Shown here: piece by piece, positions 1 through 12,340 of the stretch
Numbering within the stretch: the first letter of the stretch is position 1
How the letters are laid out: each line of letters begins with the position of its first letter
Source of the DNA: Platycnemis pennipes
Lineage: Eukaryota > Arthropoda > Insecta > Odonata > Platycnemididae
NCBI GenBank assembly: GCA_933228895.1
Contig: OW121855.1
Coordinates: 33,866,698-33,930,697, forward strand
Length of the DNA: 64,000 nucleotides
Direction: 5' to 3'
Notes under the pieces: generated by a model
The model's database searches: none
Seen by the model: only the letters and a program-made list of their open reading frames with translations
What the model was told of the DNA's origin: nothing
Translations under genes and position numbers: made by a program

Positions 1-886
1 TTAAACGTAAATAAATAAATTTAACGGTCTGACAACAGCAATGGTAGATCGCGCAGCATACATGAACAACATTTAAAACAAGCATTCAGATTAAAAGCAG
101 TCTTTTCGTTCGTGGGGGCGATATTATACGATACACGGAGAAAGGTGAGATGGCTTACTTTAACCAACTTCAAAGCTACAAGCCGCACGCGAGGATAAGG
201 AGGACATCGGCGGGTCGTGACATCGCATAAATTTGGCGAAAGATAGCGAGAGGCCGAAGAAAGGGAAAGGTCGGAGGCAGAGTGACACAGATAAAAGAAC
301 GGTGAAGTTTGTAATCTAGAAACATGCCGATCACGAAAGGGAATACATAAAATTCCCCAAACCAGAGTAGCATTTATAATGCTGAAAGCTGAAACCTACT
401 GTCGGCGCAGAAATTATGTGCACTCGAGTTTGAATACGAATAACAAATTAACAGCTGGGTCTACAGAAACACTAATCACACCGTAATTTTTCTTATTTCA
501 TTTTGCATTATTGGATAGCATACTTAAATTTTTTAAATGCATTTTCATATTTTTTACAACAGTTGTAACGTAAAAAGTGCCGGTTTTAGACGGTGCTCGA
601 GCGAAGCGCCGACTTTGATGACTCGTAAATCAATAATAAGGCGTTTAATTGCAACCAAAGTATGAAAAATGATAGATCTATATATTTTCCATGTACTCTG
701 TAAGTTTCCAGTGTATAACTTAAATAGAAAAAAAGTTGTGAACAATTTTATAAAAAGTTAGCATTTCAAAACTGGGGTGTCGTAGAATTTCGTTCTTGGT
801 CGCGTTATAATTCACATGTCCTACACGTATCCAAAATGCAATTGTCTAATGCTGAAAGTCGGCGCACACATGGGTTTAATTTAAAT
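1..886. other. AT-rich non-coding stretch
   Basis: No coding region or recognised repeat body is seen. A short phrase, TAATGCTGAAAG followed by TCGGCGCA, occurs at about 378-411 and again at 847-866. A related TAATGCTGAAG phrase lies near 11489. It may be a small scattered repeat, but its limits cannot be fixed from three loose copies. Confidence 0.5.
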
Positions 887-966
887 CGATTGGTATTTAT
901 ACTGGCGAAAGCGAGCTCCCTTGACAAGGCAACACTGCACGGCTTCGCCAGTATAAATACCAATCG
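887..966. repeat. Perfect 23-bp inverted repeat (hairpin)
   Basis: Positions 887-909 and 944-966 are exact reverse complements, separated by 34 bases. The arms read TTGGTATTTATACTGGCG in their core. The transcript of either strand would fold into a stem-loop of about 80 nt. It could be a miniature fold-back transposon or a hairpin RNA precursor. No target-site duplication is obvious beside it. Confidence 0.8.
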
Positions 967-2554
967 AAGCTGAAATTAGTTCTAAAATTAAAACCTTTTT
1001 ATGTTTATATGATCCTCAATTTTATAATGCCTCGATAAAAATTTATTCAAATCCAGTCCGGTAAATAAACAGTGCATCCCTTTGAGTTGCATTGGAAGTT
1101 TAATCGCAGTGTCCAAAGAAAAACGCATGAAATCGACTTTTTCAACTTTATATTCATGATTTAAGTTTATTTTTTCACCTTCAATAATCCAAGAGTGCAA
1201 ATCAAAAACGTTATTCTTTTCAAATACAGCCCCAAGAAGTCGAAGAATTGAGCAATGTGATTTTAGTTAGAAATCTGTTAGAAATAGAAAGAGCAATAGT
1301 TATTTTCAATTACTGTAAGATATTTTTGGAATTATGTCTTTATATTATGCTTCGAGAATTGCTCCGAAAACTGAGTTTAATTGGTCACATTCCAACAAGC
1401 CGTGTTAATTTGATCTAACGATAAAGACTAGCCAAACATCCCGATTTAGTAATGAAATTTAAAACGATGGAAAGATAGCTTTCCGGAGAACAAATGAGAG
1501 GAGAGATTTCTGTTGTTATTACGACTCAAACTCATCGTGTAGAAACTATTTGCTAGGCGAACACATCGGGGAAGAATGTGAGGACGAAAAAATGCTGAGA
1601 TCAAACGCAAAGAACAATAGGCTAACGCCGGGCAGCGAAGTGTTCTTCAGATCTAGTCGGTGATAAGTCCCATGGATATCGAAGGACAAGGATGAAGGGT
1701 CTAGCGAGAGGACAATAGCGCAAAATCAAACTCACGGTGGGGTTCTAATAAACGGTTGACGTACGTTCAGTGAAGGCAATACAATGTAAGCGTATTGTTT
1801 GGCGGAACCCATCTGCTGATAACATCTCTCCCTCTCCGGACACTCTTACAACCCAAGCATTTTCTCTCTTTCCATTTAGATTCCATTTCTATAACCCGCA
1901 ATGAAAAAAAATGAATCCAACGTTTCTGAGCGGTGTGATGTATGTACAGTATTCTACTGTCCATTATTCTGTCTTCTGTTCGCTAGTCAGGGGCAATATT
2001 TCCAAGCTAAAGTCATAAATGAGTGGAAACATGATTCTAGAAAGGAATTAAGTCAAATCACTATCATGAGTACATAACGCTGGAACCATTAGCATAGAAC
2101 ATGCAAAATAAATGAAAAGGCATATCCAAATGAGATGTATAGTTTAGATTCTTCTTCCGATGATTTAATCGGTTTTGCAAAGGACTAAAATGATTAAAGC
2201 TACGAGCCGAATAACATATGATAATTTGAGAGGTATTTCAGATTTATCAAAATCAAGAAAATTATGCACAAAATACCGTGATGATTGTTAAGTTTTAAGG
2301 TTGGCAAAAATAAAAATAACAACAAATGCATGCATTTTGCAGCCAATAGTAGCCTAATACCTAATAAAGCTGGACTCGAAGGCCAATCACTGCAATTTGA
2401 ATCACAGGTGGAGCAGCCACATCTAGGTTTCGCACCATAATTGTATTTAGAGTTCGTAAGCCATTTGAGCTTTAAGAATTATTATGGATCCTAAGGCTAT
2501 CTCCAACTCTTCCGATCTGTAAGAGAAACACTCACAGGAAACATGATTGGATAC
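967..2554. other. AT-rich non-coding stretch
   Basis: Only short chance open frames are present. No domain, tRNA-like box pair, long inverted repeat or microsatellite stands out on either strand. Confidence 0.5.
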
Positions 2555-2653
2555 CTGGGTGATGAATCTGAGTGACGCTACCAAAGACGTGCCCACGGCA
2601 CAACCAGCGAACAAAGACGTCGTCGCGGGAATCGTGTTCTCGAAGTCACACAT
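2555..2653 (-). CDS. Possible first coding exon, unknown protein
   Basis: On the minus strand an ATG (complement of 2651-2653) opens exactly 33 codons, which end at a CAG followed by GTATCC, an acceptable splice donor (GT at 2554-2553). The peptide starts MCDFENTIPATTS and continues as a hydrophobic run with small residues, FAGCAVGTSLVAS, then LRFITQ. That run could be a membrane segment. About 70% of third codon positions are G or C, well above the AT-rich surroundings, although the local DNA is also GC-rich. An in-frame stop lies upstream, so the frame is bounded. A TATAAG lies about 80 bases 5' of the ATG. I do not recognise the protein, and no partner exon was found to the left. It could equally be a chance frame in a GC-rich patch. 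Confidence 0.22.
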
Positions 2654-2731
2654 ATCACGCCATCCCTCATCCCTCCCTCCCTCGCCCGCTCACGAGCGCC
2701 AATCGCGACACGATCTACAAACCCCTACAAA

Positions 2732-2737
2732 CTTATA
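2732..2737 (-). promoter_or_regulatory. TATA-like box upstream of possible exon
   Basis: TATAAG on the minus strand lies 79 bases 5' of the ATG at 2653. The DNA between is GC- and purine-rich on that strand. The spacing would suit a short 5' leader. A six-base motif is weak evidence alone and is listed only because of the possible exon beside it. Confidence 0.15.
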
Positions 2738-2739
2738 GA

Positions 2740-5700
2740 ACACCCTTTCCAGCGCCAGCAGGATTGCCAACACGAAAACAATCACCCGGATCACCGTGTC
2801 TTCCGTGTGATGATATGCACAGCAAGGTTTGATCCATTAGTTTCCCTATTCACACAGTTCATCACCATATATGATATCATAAGAGCCTGTATTGCTAATG
2901 TGAACTGTTTGAGAGGCATCATATTTAATGACATATACTATATCAATGACAGATATTTTGCGTGTACTCAAACAGGTGAGTCACCCGACAGGAGACGGAC
3001 CGCTATTTCTTAATATATCTATTAGTCATACCAATCCAATGTCAATATTCTAGAACTGAATAAATATTAGGAAAAAATACTCTTCAATGCATATGAACGC
3101 GGATAAGATGGCTCAAATGTAAAAGACTTCCAGTGGCACTTGCATAATCGCTTTCGTTTCAGCTAATAAAGTGTAGAGTGCTTATTAAATGCCTAAATTT
3201 CAATGCAGCATTCGTAAGGGGAGAATCAACATGCATACTCATAGCAACTCATAAGAAATGAAATATTAATATTCAAGTAAAAAAGGAGTAGAAGGCAAAT
3301 AGTCAGGCAATAATAGATCAGCTGTGAAAAACCGTCATTAACCGTCTAATTTTTAGTAAGTTTTCTTGCGTAGCAAATTTACATTTACTGCAAGAGTGAC
3401 AAAATATTTCCGGTATGACCTCTACCCATTGTTTAGATTATTGTGACCGCATTTTAAAAAGCCACACAAAGTCGAGTGAAAATTTAGCTATGTATTGATT
3501 GATGTATCGTCTTCATTCATGTAATTTTGAAGTGACGAAATCCCGCATCAACAGAATAAATGTTGCGAATAGTTGCGTGAGGTACTAAACGATCAGGCTA
3601 GTCGCGGCATGTTTCCACTTTCATAACCTCGCAGAAAACCCTACCTGTGCTCGACTCTGGCAACCATTTGTATTTTTTTTCATTTCAAACAAATGAACTT
3701 TTACCGTTAAACACGACATGGTATTGCACTTTCACCATGCCTTTCCCTCTATTCCGTCACATTCGGTTCGCTAAACAACATAAATCACAAAGCTATAAAG
3801 AAAATTATCGTAATTTAAAGCGCCTTGTACCAGTTTCAGAGGATGATTAGGGAGGAAAATATTTTTTTCAGTCAGTAAGGGGGCAGACGAGAGGTTAATT
3901 GGTTTTCTTGGCCTTTAGCCAAAACCGTGCATTTCTCTTCTTCGGTTACATACAATTTTCCACGCAATAAATTTCCCATTTCTAGAGAACATGCCATGCA
4001 AACTAGAACTAGCTTAGTTTGAGCCATATAAAAGCTCACAGTCATCTATCGTAAGATGCCAAATTTACTCACTGCATGCATCGAACACAAGGCATAATTG
4101 TTGTTCTTTGCAAGTGGAGCAGAGAGAAAAATAATGCAATACACGGTTAGACTGAATTACAAAAAGTCACAATTAATTGTTTAATGAAAAGCTCTTGACA
4201 ATTATCACGGTAACTGTTTTCCGTTAAATATATTCATTAAAGCTAAAGTACAAATATTTCAATATATGTAATAAATCATCAATTTACTCCCTCATCACGC
4301 CAAAAACTATGCGCTACTTTGTATAGGTCTCCTGACATCTAGGAGTGCTTTTTTACCATCCTAGGGACATTTTATTCGAGCGCACATATGGAAAAGGCAA
4401 ATTAACGAGTGTGTCACGGATAATATCGTCACAGAAAGGGTAAAACCGGAATATATATATAAAATAGTTTAAAATCAGGTTTTACCGAGAATTATATAGA
4501 CCAAATGGTTTTTAAAATAGTTTTCACACAGTTGAATGTATGACGAACTGGTATCGTTAATCAGAGACAGATTCACTAAGCTGTGTGGACTCTTAACCTA
4601 GATGCACTGAAGGTCTGTTTTCCGAGTTGTTACCTGCCTTTTCCTTAATATACTATTGGTAAACAAGGATACTAATGGAATATTATTCAGACCAGATTGC
4701 TGGATTACTGTAAGATTACAGATGGGATTACTGTAAGCAAGATTCCAAAATGGACTAGACTGTTTTCGAACGTGCCCATGGAAATTCCTGTCTAAGGTTT
4801 GAACTTCAACATGTAGCGTGGAAAAATTTATTCGCCTATGCTTGGAAAGATGAAAGCACTAATAATCGTATTAGCAATTTGAAGACACCGAGGAAGGTAT
4901 ACATTAGAACTGAGAGCTGTGTCAAACTTAATAGTAATATTCATTCGGTTTACTTCCACCCAATAGTTCAAAATCAAATCTCACGGCACAAGCTCTTTTT
5001 CATAAATTTTACCTTCGCCAAGGGACTTACATTTTCCTTTCTTTTACGGTCCGAATCAATTTTTCATACCCTGAGATCCAACTGATTCAGCAGAGGCACC
5101 TCAGTTGCATTGCGGCGGTAGATTTGGGCTTTCCCTTTCTCGACATTTCTCTTCGTGCGGAGATGAAAAGTAAAGATAAAGTGTTTAGAACAGGTAATAA
5201 TTATTTGTTCGTGTGGAACGCTTCAGAGCAATTAGAAACTAACTACATTTAGTGCGCTCTATAAATACATATGCAAGAAACAAAATGAAAAGGACGTTCT
5301 CAAGAGAAAGAAGGAATAATTGCGTGAACAATTGGGAATACAAGAAGGAAGAAACAACAACCCGAAAACAATTGCCACTGAATAAAATGAAATATTGCAA
5401 GTGATTGACCGACTTCAGGTCCGAAAGACCGGTTGTTGATGTAGACTCGGCAACATTTGCGTACTTCTTCCAAAGAAAATGAGCCATTTTATTATCGGTG
5501 AGTTTCATTGTACTTGTTCCTTAATAATTTCCAAAATTGCTTCCCGTTTTCTTCAAAGGCCAGTGTATACCCTCTCAGCTTCTGCTTCTTCCCCAAATAT
5601 CTTTAATATCGTTGCTACAATCATTCTTCTTCTCTTGAGTACACATATTTGCTCTTTCGCACTTTCTTACCTCCCCGACTAATATTTTTTTCACGCCTAC

Positions 5701-8420
5701 CTTTCTTTTTTCTCGCAGTGATTTTTCCTTCGTCATGCTATCATCTTCCAGTTTTCATTCTCTCGAACTCGCTATTTTTCCTTTCCCAGCTTCCTAGGAA
5801 CTTCCTACTTCAAATATAGTTTATTAGGCTAATATATCTCCATAATGACACGGTCCTGCAACCTAAGATCTAATGACATATTATACATGGCTTTCTCATC
5901 AACGATGTGCATTAACAAAATGAAAAATTGGAAATAAGTGATTGTAGAAATGCTGCTATAAAAGAAAATTTTCAATACATGGGTATAAGATTTTAGCAAC
6001 AACGAACTAGCATTTCCCTATGCTAGTTATGCTAAGCTATGCGTTTGTAGGGAATGGGTCAATGAGAAAATTGAAGATGGATGCTTTTTGAACAGATAGA
6101 CTAATCCAATCAATACAAAATTGGAAAATCAGAAAATCGAAACTCGAAAGACGTAGGGCTTTCTAATGCTGAATTATGGCCACTTGATCAAAGTTGAACT
6201 CAATCAAGGAGCCGCAGAAACTTAAAAATCAACTCAATAAAATATCACTGACAGGAGACAGATAAGAGGATGCTCGTTCTGTTAAATGAACATTTTTTGT
6301 TAAATACCAACAGTAAACAAACTATTAATTTAAAGTTAATTAACTTTTTATCTTTACACGATTTAATTCCTACGCAATAATAATGGTATAGCAGTAATAA
6401 AGAAAAATTAATCAAATTTTCTGCAATCTGCCACCAACTCAAACGCTTTTAACAAATCACACAGGCTTGAAGACGCCTGTAAATTCTTCGCCACCACTTT
6501 GAATATTTCATTCAGAACAGTTACATCAGCCATAAACCACAAAAAGTCGAAGACTGAGTCACAGCCAGAAACTTTCTAGAGAGGATCGTGAATCAAAAAT
6601 TGCTAAAGCGCTCATTTGCATTCCGGCATTCAAGCGCGATTTATGCGCGATTATGTCATCCGTTTGCGAGTGCTGATTCCCGCTGAGCGCCATATTGACT
6701 ACCTAGAGGGCCTGGGCCGCGCCCATGAGGCGTTCTGTATTTATTAATTCTTGCGTCGATGGATAAGAATGTACGTGTAAGTCCCTGCATTCGTTAAGCA
6801 CAAAATTCATTCCAACATCAAGCAAAACATGGACCATAAATCAAGTTACATACATCATTGAGCATTAGAATTCGAGTAACCTTAATACTAATATGTGCAT
6901 GTCAGGTGACCTCTTTGCAGAAAGGCTTGTGCGACCGCATTCAAGGCAGAATTTGTGGTGAAATTATGAAAAATAAAACAGGAAGGTAACTACAACTTAG
7001 AGGTGAGATAAACTACTTTCGTATCGGAAGATATTTCAACAAATTTCGAATTGAAGAATTACTCTAATTTTGCTTAAATTTCGGCCAGTGGTAAAAATTA
7101 TATTTCGGTTTGCGATTATACTTGCATATATTTTAATTGCATAGGATCTTTTAACGGCAACTTTAACTGAAAACTAGTGAACTGTTAATGTAGGTTTCAC
7201 CATATCTCTTATTGTTAGCTTTAGTTTGCAATGAAAAAAATAACAAAAAATTGGAAATAGCTGAGGAACATGAAGAAATTACGTCAAATTTTAGTTATGA
7301 AAATAAACATTCCTTTCCCTTCATCCCGTCTTTAAATGCTGGTGGAAAAAGCTAACATTCTTCGAAAATAATATAAAAATATCAGTGTATTGCGAAGAAA
7401 GTGGTGCGTAAACAATTATTTAACAGTATAAAATACATTCAATGCATGAATAGAAGAGTTTTAAAGATCATAAATGAATTTAATGGTTGAATGAATTGCA
7501 TGTCAACCCGGTAAAATACATACAATATATGATATATACATCTCTTTCTTCGATCCAACGACTTTGTATTCGCACAATAATGTAAAACAACGAAATACAA
7601 ACATAAAATATCGTTAAAACCATTAGCAAAACCCATAAAGCAAAACAGATAAACTTAGTGATACACCGTACCGATTTGAGCACTATTGTGTAAATGCTAA
7701 CGCAAAGCCAATTTCATCTACAAGTTCGAAGCTACCGATTTAAAGTTAACAACATATTCCAAACAATAGCGAGCATCCTCTCATTTATGAAATCTGTTTT
7801 ACAGTTTCACAACCATTATAATAAATAAATTAAAACGTACCTTGACATCAAAGAAAATATTTCGGCAAGAATTCTTAAAAAATACACTTGAAATTCTTAA
7901 CCCTTGGTTTTAAGCCTGTAAGTCTAACTTTTTATGTGTCACCTAAATATTGTTTAGCCTGTGTTTTACATTAATGGTCTTAGAACGCATGTACACGAGA
8001 GATACGTTTAATTTTTAGGGTGAAAAATGTTTCGCGTAATATGACAGGCAATAGGCTTTTGGAACACGAGATACAAGTATAAGTCGTAGGTTTGTGTGCG
8101 AGCAGTTAGATGGCAGTTAGATTTGTTAATTATGCATTGAAAAATACGCTTTATAACACCTAATAGTGCTGACATATTCTGTCCAATGGAAACATAGGTT
8201 TGTCGTTTATAAAGGGATGTTAAAATTATAATTGATAGCTCTGGTTTAAACTGATTACAATATCTTTCATCGGATAGTCCAACATGAGCACAGAATAATA
8301 AGACTCTTCATGAAATTAAAAAGCACGATCTGAACGCGAAAGATCAAACGAATGGGTAAGATATTCCCTTAGCGCCCCCAAGAATGCTGGCAACTGTAAG
8401 AGTCGCGCTTGCTTGCAGGG
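2740..8420. other. Long AT-rich non-coding stretch
   Basis: No gene or clear transposon is seen. About 5480-5810 is pyrimidine-rich on the plus strand and its complement is lysine- and glutamate-rich in translation, but no domain can be named. At 4702-4739 a GGATTACTGTAAG phrase occurs twice. The rest is AT-rich DNA with short chance frames. Confidence 0.45.
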
Positions 8421-9140
8421 ACTCTCTCTCTCCATGGGACTTATAATTCAGTCGCGTCGATTAGTCGACACAACCTTGGCCCCACGACGGGCAAAAGACG
8501 AGTCCCGTACGTCCATCGGTGCCAGAGGTCACCGCGCGGGTCCTCAGCGGGGAGAAGCGCGAGGGTGCTGACCCGATGACATCACGCAGCCATACCCACC
8601 TCTCCCCTTCCTTTAGGAGAAAGGCATCGCCTCCACGAAGGTGACAACGAAGATCTGCGGGGAGGGAAGACGACGCCCACGGTATGCAACCACTCGTTGC
8701 TCTCACGACAAGCGGGTTGCTGACTCTTTCGGGTCCAGGCGACGACTTGATGCGGGCGCGTGCGAGATGACAAACTACACGCGGTGCTCCTCGAATGAGA
8801 TGCAACGAGATGAGGCGGGGTGCGGATCGACGGCGATTTATAATTGACTTCCACGGCTCCGTCTCGCGGAGGAAGATGGATGGAGGAGGAATCAGAGTGA
8901 GTTACGGCACCCGGAGGAGTACTAGACACCATCCATACTCGAGCCGAGAAAAGTGACGATTTTTTAAACGCTCGCGGAATAATGGGCGTACGCGGCGGGG
9001 GATCTTAGAGGAAACGATTTGGAAGGCTGGCGTCGCGAGATCGGAAATAAATCGAAGGCTCAGTAGAGAGTAGGAGGGGATTTGAAGTGCCTCCTCGATT
9101 GATCCGCAGCCAGCTACACGAAGAGGAATAGGAGCCACCT
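8420..9140. other. GC-rich island
   Basis: This segment is clearly richer in G, C and CpG than its flanks. A short (CT)n run near 8424-8432 is followed by CG-rich DNA. Overlapping frames of up to 116 codons exist on the minus strand, but they are arginine- and serine-rich, lack a domain, and compete with frames on the other strand, as expected from base composition. It may be a regulatory island or an untranslated exon. Confidence 0.4.
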
Positions 9141-11487
9141 TTTAAGGGCAAGGCGATTAACTTCCAAAATCCTATCACATCAGAGGTAGACACCATTCAA
9201 GGTTTATCAATGCATCTAAAAGAACTGTTTTCAACCCACTGTGAACCTCTCTGTCAATGGCACTGTGAACGTCGAACTTGGCGCAGCAAGTCGGGGACAC
9301 AATGAATGAAATTTAAACTGGATGGTGAGTGATTATCCGAGTTTCAGCAAAAATTTTAATACTTAAAGCTATCAAATTATAAAGATAAATTTCGTTAATA
9401 ACATTAATTCTATAAAAGTCAGATACTAAGAACTAATTACTTGATTACGTTCAAAATGCATCATTCACAATGTAATATGCAAGCTGTATTTGCGCTCGCA
9501 TACCGAGAAAGGCAATGGTTAAATATGTTATTTCATCTAGAGCTGGAGTACTCAGCCATCAGAACGTAGACTTAGATTTCTGGTCAACCCACTTGGCCTT
9601 CGCCCTTAACACACCAGCCCAGGGGAATGGCATGGATAACAAGCAGGGTCATGAATTTACCAAACAAATTCATGTGCACAAACTAAACATATTTAGGTCT
9701 ATACGAATTATATTGATAAATTAATGAATTTCCATCGATTAAGTTAACCATCTTCAAAAGTTATTATTCTATTATCAGATGAAACGTTTATCTGTAGTCA
9801 TGAGATTATGGTCTTAAAGTACTTAAAATTAATTTTTTTATGCAAAATAACCTACTTTAGCCCATATAACCCAAAAGTACTCGGCTTCCATTCATATCAG
9901 CATATAAAGTTTCCCGCTTATAAAGTTGGTGCATTGACGCTATAACTGGGGTATACTGTAATTCATTACTGGAAGCTGAGTTTTGGCAGATTTATCTTGT
10001 ATCCCATGTCAGGGATAGTTATCAATTCGTCAATTAGTCAGTCATCCCTTACTTTATTCCGTTTCTTTCTTTTCCTTCATTCATGGTGAGTCACTGCTGT
10101 GCTGCGATGCTGATGAACTGTATTCTCGCTGAGATAGAGGTCGTTACTTGGTGGAAACGATTCATTATAGTAAATCAGCTGATGATGACGTGATAGGTTG
10201 GTTGTGTCAAGTTATAAAGAATTGTGAAAAAACCGCGTTTCCTGATTTACTATATTACTCTAATATTCAATAAATGACTTTAACTATGATGGTGGCAAGA
10301 ATTTATTTTTATTCGTCAAAATGTCGTTTCACTGAAAACCAAATTTTGCGATCCCATTGGAGTAGAATTCACGAATTATACTGAGTAATGATCCGATACT
10401 TTGATCCGGGATTTTGGTTCAGATTTCAATGCTAAAAATAGGCATAATTTAGACCCACTCTTGGATTAAAGAAAAATAGTAATTTTAGATATCTCAGCGT
10501 TGTTCTGTCACAAAAACAATGTTATATCGTCGGGCAGTTAGTTTTACAATCGCTATTACTGAGCTGCAAGAGGTGCAATTGAAGTTGTAATGGGTGGACC
10601 AGCCGATCGGAAATTGAATGAATGTGAGTGACGTTTCATCAATTTGTAATGACTGACTACTGTTTAGATAAGAGGTAGTGTGTTGCAAAAAATGTTTTTA
10701 TATTATCATCACCGCTCATCAATTCTAACACTTGTTTTAAAGAGTTCTCCACTCAATTCTTGTAGAAGCTAAATTATGGACACTGGCATAATTCCTTTCC
10801 TTTTAACATAAATATTTTAGATATTATATTTTAGGAATTACCACTAATTATGGTTTTTGACTGCATGTTAGACTATCATTTCTCGTTTGGCATAAGCTCT
10901 CTTATGCGATGTGCAACTTATATGCTCAATCATTCAATGACTTGCAAGTTTTATGTACTCTGCATTAACCATAAATGATTATACCTAAGAATAGCTCAGC
11001 CTAGCCATTCATCTCATGCTCTCATTCAGCAATACATAAAATGCATGGCATATCAATCACTGTCTGTCATAACTAGCATGATAACACCCTACTGCAATAA
11101 CCATGTCCATTATCGTCAGTTATGCAATACAGACTATTATTTTAGAAGATATAATGCATTTACTCTCGTTACTCATACACACTTGCCCTAAGGTTTTCAT
11201 ATTAAAATAAAGCATTCAGTTAATGACATACTACCATTCATGCGCTCTGTTCTAGCCGAGAGTTTTGATTTAATTACAGCTTTAAATTGTTACGTACACG
11301 TCTGCAAGCGAATGAATTCCCGACTGTAACCGATCAACTTGATTTAACGTGTAGGCTAAGTTTGGCATGCTCACTCTGGTTTCCGGTAAGCAATCTAGTA
11401 GAGAAATCTAACAATCTACCGGCAGTACAACGCTACTTGTATGAAAGTTGAAAAGCGTTATCTTTTAGGGAACATGGAAACATGTAC
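9141..11487. other. AT-rich non-coding stretch
   Basis: Nothing coding is recognised. Small hairpins such as the ATGAATTT/AAATTCAT pair near 9649-9672 are present but too short to call. No tRNA-like or transposon-end motif stands out. Confidence 0.45.
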
Positions 11488-11575
11488 TAATGCTGAAGTT
11501 AAGCTGCGGACTGTAGGCACAACGCCGGAAATAAGGCAAATCCGGGTTCGTACTCCAATCAAGGTAGATTATTTT
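11488..11575 (+). mobile_element. Weak tRNA-headed SINE-like unit
   Basis: A box B-like sequence, GGTTCGTACTCC, lies at 11545-11556. A degenerate box A-like GTTAAGCTGCGGAC lies at 11498-11511, so the spacing is right for an RNA polymerase III internal promoter. A T-rich run follows at 11571-11577. No cloverleaf can be drawn, so it is not a tRNA gene. No target-site duplication was seen. Confidence 0.28.
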
Positions 11576-11869
11576 TTTCTGTTTGAATACTGCTGAGATA
11601 TCCTTCAAATAATTGAATTGGAGAACACAAGAAACGCGCTTGGGGTCAAATCGAGTGGGGAATATCGAATTTTCGCTCCAAGGAAATCCAAACGGAGCTT
11701 TGATAGCTTACGGTGCCAAGAAAATAGACTCGAATCACTTTCCGGAGCCCTGTTACCCTTCTAGCCTTTGCTCTTGCACGGTAACGAGCACCTTTGTGAA
11801 AGAAATAAGAAACGGTACTCCTTTGCGACGACAAAGCCCGGCAGAAATGGGGGAGTTTCTCAGAATCGC

Positions 11870-12340
11870 CACCATTGTGCGAGGTGAATGAATCACGCCA
11901 GGCGGAGAGTAGTACGTGTAAGCTCTTAAAGCTCTTCCACCCGCGCCTTCTGCCCCGACGCGGACCCGCGGGACGGCAGAGGAATCCGTATTCGGGGATG
12001 GCACGGCAGCCCGCCCAGACGAGGACAAAAGGGAAAGCGATCCAAACCAGAGGGGAAGGAGGAAAGAGGAACAACCGTCCATCCGTCTTCCGGCAGAGAG
12101 TCTGAGCAAGAGAGTTAGCGGGAGGGGAGGGAGGACGATTTTTCTCCAGACGTCCAAGGCGGTGGGATGGAAAAGGAGAAGAAGAGAATGGGTTGGAGGG
12201 AAGAGAGGGTAAAAGGGGGCGCGGAGGCGGCAGACAAAGAAACCCGTCCCAGGTGAGGAGGGCGATCTGAATATTCGGGGAGGATTAGGGGGGGTTTGGA
12301 CCGGCGAGAGACACGTTCGAACGGGGCAAGTTTCATCAAA
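11870..12340 (+). other. GC-rich purine island
   Basis: The plus strand is strongly G+A rich, with repeated GGGAGG and GGAAGG blocks, for example GGGAGGGGAGGGAGG starting near 12120. Frames of 134 and 142 codons run through it on the minus strand but are low-complexity and have no domain. The strand skew recalls other islands in this window. G-quadruplex or regulatory roles are possible. Confidence 0.4.
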
